The notes under the pieces: model-generated
Seen by the model: only the letters and a program-made list of their open reading frames with translations
The model's database searches: none
Told to the model about the DNA's origin: nothing
Source of the DNA: Odobenus rosmarus divergens
Lineage: Eukaryota > Chordata > Mammalia > Carnivora > Odobenidae
NCBI RefSeq assembly: GCF_000321225.1
Contig: NW_004450480.1
Location: forward strand, 2,026,182 to 2,090,181
Direction of reading: 5' to 3'
Length of the DNA stretch: 64,000 bases
Position numbers and translations under genes: made by a program
Shown: positions 47,466 to 57,752 of the stretch, piece by piece
Layout of the letters: every line of letters starts with the position of its first letter
Position numbering within the stretch: position 1 is the first letter of the stretch

Positions 47466-48679
47466 AAACCTTTGTGTGTGACTGGGTAGGAACTCTATTA
47501 TTAGGATTGTTTCTTTTACAGGAAAGGGAAATTGCCTCCTCAAGAAGAGTTACAAGCATTTAGTGGGGAAATTTTTTTTTATTGTTGTTATTGGATTTTG
47601 TTTAGATTTGTTTTGCTTTGGTTTTTTGTCCTACCAAGAGAACCAGGTTGCCAGTCTCCAAGTCACTCTTCACCAATCTTACTGGAGAATCATATGAGGT
47701 TCTTAATAGAACTAACCTTCCCAAGAACAGCTGAATCTGGGTCTTTGGAAGTGATTCCTCGAAATGTGCCCTCTTCGATTTACCGCCGGCTGTGGCATAC
47801 CCAGGTGATTTCAGCATATACTAGAGGTCATGAGCTCCCAGAGTGTGGCTGGTTCTGCAGCCCAGTTTAAATAATGTAAATGTCCCAGGTTTCATGTTTC
47901 CCTATGTTCTTTTAAATATGTCCCCAGTGTTAATCACAAGTAAAACTTAGTTTTCCCAGTCTAGTTAGTGTTCATCTGCAGAGTGACCCAAAGAATCTGA
48001 AAGAGAAGAAACTTAAACACAGTCTCCACCAGACAAAGGGAACTGAGTAAAACTTCTGTCACCTCTGTGGGCAGCCACTGGAGACTCCCAGCTTCTCCAA
48101 AAATAGTAAGTGGATGAAGTATGACAAAACTCAGGAGTCCCCAGAACATTACAAAAAAGGGAGAAGATGCAAAGCCTCTTCCCAGCTCAACAGTTAATTT
48201 AGCACATCAAACGGCCATGTGCTCTAATAACAGTGCAACCATCCCTCAGGTGACTGATGTGCATGCAGTGGGGTGGGGTGGGGGGAACCTTCCAATTACC
48301 GTCATTACTCATGGCACACAGGTCCAGAAGGAGTGCAGGGGCTCTGGGAACCTAGTAATGTTCTGTTTCTTGATCTGGGTGCTGACCCTGAAGATGTGTT
48401 CACTTTGTGAAAATTCTTCAAGCCCTCACGTTGATGATCTGGCCCTTTGCTTTCTATATGTTCTACTTAGCCCTTCAAAAATCACACTGAAAACTGGAAA
48501 ATTCAATTATGACAAATCTGTAATATCGAACCTAACATAACCTTTCCCAAGCCCTCTCCTCAGCTCTCAGTTGCCTTTATAGTCTAGAAATAACTGGAAG
48601 TACTGTTTAATTGCTCTGGCCAGTCAGTGTGTATCAGCTGAGACCAAAGATAAGGACTATGCCATTTATTTAGCAACAT
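47463..48679. other. unique DNA, nothing recognised
   Basis: Frames of 112 codons (47532-47870) and 139 codons (48121-48540) on the plus strand have no domain or splice context that I recognise. Confidence 0.4.
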
Positions 48680-48870
48680 AATTCAACAGGGTTATCGATC
48701 ACCTGTTATAGGCTAGCGACGGTTCTAAACAGAGCTGGAAGTGGACAGGTGAAGCGCCTGATTTCATGCCACTTATATCTGTGTAAGAAACGCAGTAAAT
48801 AAGTAACTGGACAACTACTGGCAAATAATACAAAGACCACCAGAGCTGACAAGTAGGATAATATAAAAAT
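48680..48870 (+). repeat. old repeat, 5' part, same type as 13981-14400
   Basis: 'ATCACCTGTTATAGGCTAGCGACGG', 'gcgcctgatttcatgccacttatatct' and 'cagtaaataagtaactgg' fit the repeat pattern. The 3' module of the same repeat continues at 49401-49590 beyond the inserted SINE. Confidence 0.4.
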
Positions 48871-49195
48871 TTTCTAAAATTCAATGTACTAATTTGCTAA
48901 GCAAGGGCACAGACATCGGTGAAGAAATTCACTGAGTAGTTGTGCTAATTAAGGACTGAAAACTAGCCCTCTAGTTAGGAGCCCGTGAGTGCATAGGTCC
49001 GTGGCGAAGTGGTCAGGAAAGAAGAGTCTTGGTGGAGGTCTCACTAAGGTCTGGCAAAGGGGGGCCACTCAAAGTACGCGTCATAGCGCTTTAGTCGTGA
49101 TGAAGGGCAGCACTTGGTTTTGGGGTCCTCCAGTCAATTGCTGTTGAAAGTGGAGCATTTTAGGTGGTGATAAAGGGTTTGTAGAAAAACAAGCA
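48871..49195. other. unassigned sequence between repeat parts
   Basis: Possibly the worn middle of the old repeat. Contains CpGs (TACGCGTCATAGCGC near 49075) but no motif I can name. Confidence 0.35.
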
Positions 49196-49400
49196 GGGGC
49201 GCCTGGGTGGCTCGGTTGTTAAGCGTCTGCCTTCGGCTCAGGTCATGATCCCAGGAGCTGGGATCGAGCCCCACATCAGGCTCCTTGCTTGGCAGGAGGC
49301 CTGCTTCTCCCTCTCACACTCCCCTTGCTTGTGTTCCCTCTCTCGCTGTGTCTCTCTCTGTCAGATAAATAAATAAAATCTTAAAAAAAAAAAAAAAAAA
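49196..49400 (+). mobile_element. carnivore SINE, well preserved
   Basis: Canonical head 'GGGGCGCCTGGGTGGCTCGG', B-box-like 'GCTGGGATCGAGCCCC', CT-rich middle, AAATAAATAAAATCTT and A18 tail. The flanks AAAAACAAGCAG and AAAAACAGAGTAG are similar but not an exact duplication. One of the youngest-looking SINEs here. Confidence 0.95.
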
Positions 49401-49590
49401 CAGAGTAGGACCATAAAGAGTGCCTGGGAAAATGGGTACAAAGCAGAGTCAAGGAAAACCTCTTGGAGGGTAGCATTTTGAGCAGAGACCTCAGTTTGTG
49501 GGAGAAAAGAGCAACAGGTGAAGGGAACAGCAGAGTCAAAGGTCCCGAGGCAGGAACTGAGGGTAACACAGAAGGTCAGACTGCTAAGAA
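49401..49590 (+). repeat. old repeat, 3' module interrupted by the SINE
   Basis: 'GGGTAGCATTTTGAGCAGAGACC', 'CAGGTGAAGGGAACAGCAGAG' and 'AAAGGTCCCGAGGCAGGAAC' are the later modules of the repeat seen at 41730-42110. Together with 48680-48870 this suggests the SINE landed in an existing repeat. Confidence 0.5.
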
Positions 49591-51324
49591 TAGTGGGAAA
49601 AATTACCCCAGGAAATAATGGGTGGAGCCATGTTTCAGGGTGTTAACACCACTGAAAATGGGAAAGAAACTGCAACCTTAAGTGTCTTTTAACTTGCCAG
49701 ATTTAAAAAAAAAAAAAGTGTGTGTGTGTGTGTGTTTCTAACCCTCCTACATCCTACATGTGGCTCATGATTAATTACAACCAAGAAGTCTAACAACTCT
49801 GTGATCAATTGTGTCTTTCTAGGTGCCAATAAGCCACACACCATACCAGGAAGTCAACCCTCCCCAAGAGTTGCAAGCAGATGTTAGAAAATTCATCATG
49901 CCTCAAACAACCTCACAATAATCGGGTCCGAAGATGGTATGGCCAAGGTAGTCAGCTCATTATTCTCTCTAGCTGGGTAGTTTCCACTTAGGTCTAAGCA
50001 AACAGGACTGTCTGTTCAACATGTAGAATACAACAATGAATATTCAATCCCGGTTCTGCTTTTTGGCAGAACCCAGCAAAATGAAAAAAAAAAAATCCCT
50101 TTTTCTTTTTTCCCCTGGGGTTTTGTGAATCTCCCTTGAAAGGGGATGGAGAAGCCTCTGCAGGAAGACCAGTCCCATGCTTCAAGAAACTCTTTGGTCT
50201 CTTTATGTATATTAGAACAATTAACATCTAGTTTCACCATACAAAGGACTTTCCCTCCTTTTATGTTTTAGTTCTTAAAATTCCCAGAATGGTGTACAGT
50301 AAAACTGTTCACTTGAGAAATTAAGTACCGTGTGTGATAAGACAGTTGGATGAAATTTTTAAGCTGTCATTAAAAATGATTATAATTAGGACAAACTACA
50401 AGAAAATGCTTTAAAATTGAGACCCAAGTGAATTAAAAATTAAGGGGTGTATTATGTATTATCATGTTGAAGGGCTGGGTTTTACACGTCTAACACCCAT
50501 TAACACTAATACCAGTTGCCTGCATAAATCCCCATGTACTGAGACAAGAAGGCACCCCTTTCGTTTGTTTTTGCTAACAAGATAGCACTTTCTGTGCTCA
50601 ACAGGAATAGGGCAAGGAGCAAATGTAAACAGTTTACCTTTTCTCTGCTCTGAGAGTTTCTCCCAAGAAGTTTTTTCTATCCTGAGAGGACATTAAAATA
50701 TTTCATAACAAGGCTGAGTTTTCTCTCACCCTGAAGAATGTTCCAGAATCATCTGGGGTGAAACTATAATTGTGTCCTGTTCAAATACTCTTTCTTCCTT
50801 TAAGGGTGAGAGCATCCTAATCCACGTTGACTTGGGGAAATTAGAATTGTAAACTGTATTCATGCCCATGTGCCTAAGAGATCTGTAAGCTACTATTAGC
50901 AGGTCATAACGAAGGTACAAGACAGGTCATTACTTTCCTTATCAAGTCACACATCGGGTCATCCCACTTCCGTGTCCCATGGGTACCCATAGTTATTCTC
51001 CTCTCTTTGATGTCCCTCCATCTTTGATAACTCACCATGCCATCAGTGTTCTGCCTCTCTCAGGATTCCCAGGGGGAAGCTGAGTATCAAAGCTTATGTT
51101 TTCTTACGCTAATGTTGACCTGCTCTCATAGCATTATTTCAATGAGCTATTAAGCAAAGAAAATCCCAAGCTTTGAACCCTTTCTGCCCTTGGAGCTAGG
51201 GAAGGAATGGCAGGGATATGAGAGGCGAGGAAGGGGAGCAGGCAGAAAGTTCACTTTTGCCACAATATCTTGAAGAAAAGAGTGAGCAAGCATAACTGAG
51301 TACTTAGGACTTGCCTACAAGTAT
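49591..51324. other. unique DNA with A-run and (TG)n
   Basis: A 13-A run followed by about nine TG units at 49704-49735. Otherwise nothing recognised. Confidence 0.4.
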
Positions 51325-51392
51325 ATCAGTAGTTTATAATTCCATGAGGGCAGGACTGTCATTCAGCAGGTGCTCAAGAAAACATTGTTGAC
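51325..51392 (+). repeat. L2 3' end, short
   Basis: 'ATTCCATGAGGGCAGGACTGTC' and 'CAGCAGGTGCTCAAGAAAACATTG' match two terminal L2 modules with the part between them deleted. Confidence 0.55.
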
Positions 51393-51724
51393 TGGCTGTG
51401 TAAGGCAAGAACTCTTGGGATTAGGCAAATACAGACCTTAGGTATTTACGGAATTAATATTGGTAATTTTGACTATGCAAGAGACAGTCAAATACAATAA
51501 TCCTTAGTACTTACAATCATGCAGACATACTGTCACGGGCAAACTCTGAAGGTTGTCCCCATCATTCCCACACACTGGCGGTTCACACTTGTGTGCAATG
51601 TCCTCCCCTTGAGTGTGGGCGAGAATGTCATTTGCTTCTAACCAATGGGATATAGCAAAGGTGACAGGCTGCATTTGATTACACGTATACAATTATAGGA
51701 ATTCTTAGTACCCATCTTTGCTGG

Positions 51725-51726
<2 letters not shown>
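51393..51726. other. unique DNA
   Basis: Nothing recognised. Confidence 0.4.

Positions 51727-51795
<69 letters not shown>
51727..51795 (+). repeat. compound (TC)n(TG)n microsatellite
   Basis: (TC)n at 51727-51757 passes directly into (GT)n at 51758-51795. The Thr/His-rich and Arg/Glu-rich minus-strand frames across it are artefacts. Confidence 0.97.
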
Positions 51796-51796
<1 letters not shown>

Positions 51797-51912
51797 TGGC
51801 TTTGTCTAAGAAGCCCATTGCCATAAAGTAAGTGGGATATTGGTAAGGTCCTGTGACAAGGAACTGCAGGCAGTCTCTAAGTGCTGAGGGTGCCCTCCAG
51901 CTGACAACTAGC

Positions 51913-52005
51913 AGAAAAATAAAGAAAGAGAGAAAGAAAGAGAGAGAGAAGGAAGGAAGGAAGGAAGGAAGGAAGGAAGGAAGGAAGGAAAAGAAAAGAG
52001 AAAAG
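51913..52005 (+). repeat. purine tract with (GGAA)n
   Basis: AAAGAAAGAG units pass into about ten GGAA units (51949-51990), then AAAAGAAAAGAG. It lies 118 bp from the compound microsatellite. Confidence 0.95.
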
Positions 52006-52855
52006 CAAAGCAAAGCTGGTTCTCAGTCCCACAGCCACGGACCTGAATCTGCCCACAATCTCATGAGCAGCTGACCAGCCCAGCCTCCAGCTGAGAAGTT
52101 GAGAACCCAGCCCTGGCTGACACCTCAACTGCAGTCTGCAGCTATGAGGTAATAAAGGTGTGTCGCTTTAAGCTTCTAAGTTTGTGGTGAGTTGTTAGGC
52201 AAGAATACATAACTAACAGAGTTACTGATTTGAACTGATGTATAAGCAAGCTTAGAGTTCAAGAGCTCATCTCTTCATTCATGAATGAGTATCTTAATAT
52301 CACTTTATTATCTTACATTTTGTTTCACACAAATGACAAAATTCTCCCTAAGAATGCAAGATTTCCTTAAATTTTTGCAGGGGTCCTTGGCTGCAATTTT
52401 TGGCCAAAATTATATTTGCAATGGTCTCAGGACATATCGCTCCTAAATGTCAAGTGTCTGCTACATAAGCTCACAGGAGAGGTGAGACCTTTCAACAAAC
52501 CGTCTCCTCAACCCCAAGTAGACATTTAATCACTTCACCTAGAAGGGACTTGGGTTGGTTTTTTTTTAACTTTCTCATAAAAGATCATCGGTAGGTCTGT
52601 TGCTCAAGAAGATGCAGCTAAAAGAGATTGCAAAATAAGTGTTGGGTTCAGTGATTAGACATTGTAATACACTGTAGGCTGGCACAGGCTCTCAATTTCC
52701 AAAGCAATGCCACTGTTCGTGATAGTTAAAATATTTCCGCTCCAGCAAAGAGTTTTGGTAGGTTAGTTTGATTGTTTGGTCCAATGTGCTTTTTTTTTAT
52801 GTCTCTCAAGGTCTATCAAAGCTCTTTTGAATATTAATTTTGCATATTAAAAAAA
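52006..52855. other. unique DNA, nothing recognised
   Basis: No repeat or exon supported. Confidence 0.4.
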
Positions 52856-52984
52856 CTCTCGCCTCAGGACTTCTGGGTGGTTCAGTCAGTGAAGCACCTG
52901 ACTCTCGATCTCAGGGTCCTGAGTTCAAGCCCCACATTGGACTCCATACCCAGTGTGGAGCATACAAAAAAAAGCTCTCACCTC
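52856..52984 (+). mobile_element. short tRNA-like SINE without CT-rich middle
   Basis: Body 52866-52974, only about 109 bp: 'CTTCTGGGTGGTTCAGTCAG', B-box-like 'GGTCCTGAGTTCAAGCCCC', 'CACATTGGACTCC', 'GTGTGGAGCATAC', then A8. The CT-rich middle of the other copies is absent. CTCTCGCCTC (52856-52865) and CTCTCACCTC (52975-52984) form a 10-bp duplication with one mismatch, so it inserted as a short element rather than being cut later. Confidence 0.85.
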
Positions 52985-53257
52985 TTTCTTCTCTGCCACC
53001 CCCAGCACTGTAAAATCAATGTCTTTATCTCATTGAGCTTACACATCTGTTGTTTTTGTTTTTGTTTTAACCATGGCAGCTTTTCCTATAATTCCTGAGC
53101 TGGTTCCCCCAGAGGTGACTCATTCCTCAGTCAATCCATGCAATAGCACCTTGTTTGCTATCGTAGCAGGATAGGATAGCTTTTGTCTTCATTCTCCTTG
53201 TTCATGGCAACATCAGTTTCTCCATTCAGTATGGAATTTTCGGGTCATAGTAATCAC
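52985..53257. other. unique spacer
   Basis: Nothing recognised. Confidence 0.4.
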
Positions 53258-53400
53258 TGAAACCATTTATTAAGCACTCACTGTATGCCAGCCACAGTCT
53301 GGGTACTTTCCACACATTTGGCTCATCCACACATCTATTCTGTGGGGCTGGCGTTTGTCTTCTTGTTTACCAGGAGGAGAAACTGAGGCTCAGAGGCTAT
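53258..53400 (-). repeat. MIR (minus strand)
   Basis: 'ACCATTTATTAAGCACTCACTGTATGCCAG', 'TGGGTACTTTCCACACATTTGGCTCATCC' and 'GAGGAGAAACTGAGGCTCAGAGG' are typical MIR reverse-complement modules. Confidence 0.8.
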
Positions 53401-53517
53401 GTCCCTACAAGCCTCTCTGGGACCCCAGTGTAAATCACATGTGACCGTCTGAAGGAATGACTTAATTCAGGCCTAAAAATGCCCGTGTTTGCATCGTTTA
53501 AACAAAATGAAAACTTC

Positions 53518-53744
53518 CTAAGCCTTTTTCTTTTTCTTTTTTTTTTTAGATTTTTATATTTGTCAGAGAGAGAGAGAGAACACGGCACACAAGCAGGGGA
53601 GCAGCAGGGAAAGGGAGAAGCAGACTCCCCACTGAGCCAGGAGCCCGATGCAGGACTCGATCCCAGAACCCTGGGATCATGACCTGAGCCTAAGGCAGAT
53701 GCTCAACTGACTGAGCCACCCAGGCATCCCTCTAAGCCTTTTTC
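53518..53744 (-). mobile_element. carnivore SINE, minus strand, 13-bp duplication
   Basis: Body 53531-53731: poly(T), AG-rich middle ((GA)n at 53566-53579), 'GGGATCATGACCTGAGCC' and 'CTGAGCCACCCAGGCATCC' at the head end. The exact duplication CTAAGCCTTTTTC lies at 53518-53530 and 53732-53744. Well preserved. Confidence 0.95.
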
Positions 53745-55933
53745 AACGTGAGAATTATACTAATGTAATTTGGATTTAAAATAATAAAAGCCTTATTTAT
53801 CCTAATAGCTTTCCCCAGTGGCAAAATAGAGGAATCTAATACTGGCAGACACGCTCAGTGCCTAGCGGGTTCATACCTTGGCTCTGATCTCAGTTCCTCT
53901 CTGGTTCACTCTCCCACCTTGGACAACTCTGCAGTCTTAGCTCTAATTGATTCATCTGTGAGGGGAAGGAAACGAACTCACATTTCCTCTAAGGAGAGTG
54001 TCTAGCTCTAACCCAATAATTATTATATTCTTTTTAGAAGAAAAAACATTTCTTATTCTGATGACAAGAGTAACACCATGTATATATGTACACACACACA
54101 TACACCCACATAAATATACATTTGCATACACATACACATATACACTTTATTTTTTAAGTGCTACAGAACAAATTAGTTTCTCTCTCCTTGGTCACTATTC
54201 CAGAGCAATAAGCTGGCTTTCACTGATCCTGGTGTTTGGATCTCCACTCCTCTGAAAAAAAAAAAAAACCTGAGTTATAAGCATGGGGCCTTTGGGGGTT
54301 GTCTCGCCACCTCCTACCCCCCCCAATCTGGCTCGACTTCAAGATTAAAGCAGACTGATTAGCAAGGAACCCCTTTTCCAGGTCTTAATATGAAATTCCC
54401 AGGAGTTGCCAGACATAAAGTGACTTGATGCCAAAACATCCAGGTGGGGAAGAAAAATTAATAAATTATAGGGATATTTTATATATACAATTCCAAATAT
54501 GGCTACATGGAGTTTGGAAACATCTGGGTGATGAATTGAAATTTTACTTTTGCTCCAGCTCTTTGGCATAACGTAAACACAGCCTGTGAGTCCCTAGAGA
54601 TAAATGGGAGCGTTGGAAACCACAAAAGGTAGATTGAGAAAGAATCAGATTTTAAAACCGTGGCCTGCAATGCTTGCCAAATGGAAAAAAAATTCTAAAA
54701 ATTCAAAGCAGTCCAAAGCATTTTCTTTCAGAGTTAAATTAAAGATATAGTGTCCCAGGTAGCTAAAATTAGAAACTATTTTGCATATTCTTTCACCCTT
54801 TAGTTGTAAATTTGGGGAAATATATATTTTTTTCATTTTAGTTTATATTTGTTTTAAAGACCCATTAATGTGCTGTTGGTTACAGTTTTCTCCTACTGAT
54901 TCTACATGTGAACTAAGATTTTGGGCATTGAAGAACTATTTTCTGAAAATAGTCTTCAAAAGTGCTAGTTCTTTAAAAGTACCAGATGAGGATATATGGT
55001 ATATGGTACAGGCAGTTACAGTATGAATTTTAAAGGCTTTCACATCCAATTACTTGCAATAACTTAGTTTCTTTCCCAACCTATAATAAATCATGTATAT
55101 ATAAATGTTACAGAATTTAAATATGAGCAGAGTTTTAGTATAATAGTATATCACTAGGAATCAGTATTTTTGTTATATATAGTACTGTTTAACATATGTG
55201 AAGTAAAATCTCATTGATTTGGGTTTGCTAATTCAGAGTTTGTGGAGCTGGCTTAAAGTTGACTCTTCATTAGGGAAGTCGTTCTTCATAGAAAGCTCAA
55301 ATTAAGGGTGTAAATAAGATTGCAAATGGGAATGTATAAAGTACTTAAGAGTAAATTTAAAGTACTTTAGAAGTACCGTTTGCATACGAAATTGTTATGC
55401 TAATTATAAGTAATTCTTATTAAAGTAGGTCTCCTAAGAAGATCTTCTAGGCAAGTTCCTTAGTGAATTTAAGTTACAGAATGTGGCAGAAAGTAATAAA
55501 CCAGGGTTTCTTTTAAATACTGTATTCTTTAATTCAGAATTTTCATTAATTGTAAATTACTTTTGGCTAATTAATCCAAATTGCTAACATTTTGGTAGCA
55601 ATTTCAGTTCCGTTCCTAACTCTTTTCTGTAAAGTTCTAATATTGTATTTTTTCCAGTGGTTAGAATTGACATGTAGATAAAAGTTATTTTTTTTAATTT
55701 AGTTGTTAAGAAAAAAGAAAAACTTCGTCACAGAAGTGGCTCAAATTAGAATTGGTTGCCTCCTCAGGTACATGACTTTCCTTGTCCATAAAGGAGTCCA
55801 AGAGAAAGCTGAATAACAGATAAAGAAGGTCTAGTACTAAACTAGTGGTTAGACTTACCATGTAAGCGACATCCTTAGTCAACCACACACCAGTTGTTGG
55901 TTCCCTGGGTGTTCATGTTTATGTCCCTGTTAA
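53745..55933. other. unique AT-rich DNA
   Basis: A CA/TA-rich stretch at 54076-54145 and an A14 run near 54254-54267. TAATTA-containing AT-rich sequence at 55395-55590 might be conserved, but nothing proves it. No gene recognised. Confidence 0.4.
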
Positions 55934-56225
55934 TGTAGTGTTGAAGCAACTCCATGGAAAGTGGAGACATTGTGGAAGTTGATTGGAGTTTCAGCTCCTT
56001 GAAACAGCAATGATGGTTGAGAACTCTGACCCCCCCACCCCCAGCCACTCTCTCGGGTTCTGAGAAACCACAAAGGACTACCTTGCTTTTACCTATTGTG
56101 AGACAACACCTAGCATAGACCTCTCCTTTCAGATAAGACCCATCTCCATCCTTCCTCATGACTCCCAGAAGACTCCTTGATGGTCTTTTAGTTACCCACC
56201 TCTACTAAACCCTAAACTCATTTCC

Positions 56226-56259
<34 letters not shown>

Positions 56260-56344
56260 TGTCCTCATTAAGATATGTTCTCCCTATTGCAATAGCCTAA
56301 ATAGAATCATCTCTTTGTTTGTCCTGTGTATTCTGTCTTTCACA
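55934..56344 (+). repeat. left LTR of the ERV
   Basis: Aligns over its length with 57403-57752: shared modules include 'GCAATGATGGTTGAGAAC', 'CATCTCCATCCTTCCTCATG', 'TGTTCTCCCTATTGCAATAG' and the end 'CTGTGTATTCTGTCTTTCACA'. Longer than the right LTR because of a (TG)n expansion (56228-56256) and extra bases near its left end. The polyadenylation signal is changed to AATAGA (56300-56305). The left edge is placed by alignment and is approximate. Confidence 0.65.
56228..56256 (+). repeat. (TG)n microsatellite in left LTR
   Basis: About 14 TG units, absent from the matching position of the right LTR, so it arose after insertion. Confidence 0.95.
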
Positions 56345-56345
56345 G

Positions 56346-56365
56346 TTTGGGGCTATGGCTTGGGT
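56346..56365 (+). other. primer-binding-site-like segment
   Basis: TTTGGGGCTATGGCTTGGGT begins two bases after the left LTR's CA end. The first eight or so bases resemble the tRNA-Pro type site of gammaretroviruses; the rest has decayed. The tRNA assignment is an inference. Confidence 0.4.
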
Positions 56366-57388
56366 AAGATTCAACCTCATCTTCAGATCCCTGCATACTC
56401 CAGCTAGGTAACAAGGACAGTTCTTTCCTGACTGGTGATCCAGGGACCCCATAGTGAGTCCAGTTCCTGATCCTATGGTCTGGATCCTTGTCCCTTGGCA
56501 GAGAGGTAAGGATGTGATTTTTATTCTTTTTGAGTTCTCATTTGACTTCAGGTGCTGACTTCCTGTGGGTTTCAGAGCCTGACCCCTTGGTGATTTCTGT
56601 AAATAGATTGATGGGTTATAGAAATTTTGTCTCTCTTGGGTCCTGCCTGCAAATTGGACTGGAATCTTATACCTTGCTCAAACTGTCAATCTTTACCAAA
56701 TTTTTGATCATTATAGTTTCCTTCAGGAACTGGCTACCATCCTCCAAACTAATATTGCCAATCTTTCCTCTTCCCTGCCTGGCTTTGCATCACCAAGAAT
56801 TTAAACCTGACTGGCTAGATCCCTCTCAGATTCCAAAATCTCAAGAAGTTCTGCACTCTGAAGCCCAGAGATTTGATATAAACATCAAAGGAACCATCAC
56901 AGCCAACCATTCATGGACCAGAATTCTCCCTGGATAAGCCATGACTGGACCATTAAGGAAGTCTGGTCATGCATGTGGTTGTCCCAGAGGTAACCATTAA
57001 TGTGGACAGTGTCATCCAGAGCATTAACACCCTACCTAAAAAGCATCAAGAAACTCATAACTGCATAATCAGAAGACTTTCCTCCACAGACCTCTTAAAA
57101 TCCACCAGACAGGTTACCCTCAGAGTTCAATATCTGACTCTTTACTGGAATATAACCTTTATATTAAAATTTTTCTTTTTTAGACACTCCTCTTTTAAGA
57201 TGCCTGATCTCTAGGCTTCCCAAACAATTGATGTTTGCCACCACCTCTCAATAGGTAGTCCAACCGGGTTGGAGAAATGCAAGCAAAAATCCTCAAGACA
57301 TGATTTTTTAGCCCTTGTTTTGCCCCCTTCAGGAAGTTTTCGATCACCTCTTAGATGTTCAACAACAAATAATATTCATTCATCTTGA

Positions 57389-57401
57389 ACAAAAGGGAAG
57401 G
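57389..57401 (+). other. polypurine tract of the ERV
   Basis: An A/G run containing AAAAGGGAAGG immediately before the TG start of the right LTR, where a retroviral plus-strand primer is expected. Its position is what fixes the left edge of that LTR. Confidence 0.55.
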
Positions 57402-57402
57402 C

Positions 57403-57752
57403 TGACAGTGTTGAACTTTGCCTGAGCCCTGTGCTCTCAGCAGCAATGGTTGAAAATTCCTTCCTACCCTTTGCATTTTGAGAAAGAATTACCCATCAAG
57501 GACCACTCTGTTCCCACTTACTCTGAGCTAAGACTCACCTTCATCCTTCCTCAGTGACTTGGAAAAGACTCATCTCCATTCGTCCTCATGACTCTCATAA
57601 GACCTGGGCTGATTCTCTTGTTTACTTGCCTCTGTAAGACCCAAGAGCCCCTTCCTTTTCTCTGAGATATTCCCCGTTAATGACATGCTCTCTGTGGCAA
57701 TGGGCTGAATAAAATGATCTCCTTTATTGCCCTGTGCATTTTGTTTTTCACA
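57403..57752 (+). repeat. right LTR of the ERV
   Basis: 350 bp, TG...CA ends (TGACAGTGTTGAAC ... TTTTTCACA), polyadenylation signal AATAAA at 57708-57713 about 40 bp before the end. Divergence from the left LTR is high, including indels, pointing to an old insertion. No clear 4-6 bp target duplication remains. Confidence 0.65.

Larger units (their letters stand above)
55934..57752 (+). mobile_element. small, internally deleted endogenous retrovirus (ERV1-like)
   Basis: Two LTRs in direct orientation flank an internal part of about 1.06 kb, far shorter than the 6-8 kb of an intact provirus, so gag, pol and env are mostly gone. A primer-binding-like site follows the left LTR, and a polypurine tract (57389-57401) precedes the right LTR. 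The leader 'GGTGATCCAGGGACCCCATAG' (56435-56455) is like that of gammaretrovirus-type elements. Open frames inside (135 codons at 56530-56937; 81 codons at 56969-57214) are not recognisable as retroviral proteins. Non-functional relic. Confidence 0.7.

Noticed and set aside
47532..48540. Plus-strand frames of 112 and 139 codons
   Set aside because: Long for chance but without any domain, signal or repeat identity I can name; frames of this size occur by chance in 64 kb.
2815..53731. tRNA genes at the SINE heads
   Set aside because: The heads show A- and B-box-like sequence but sit in SINE bodies with A-rich tails and target duplications; no cloverleaf-complete tRNA was seen.
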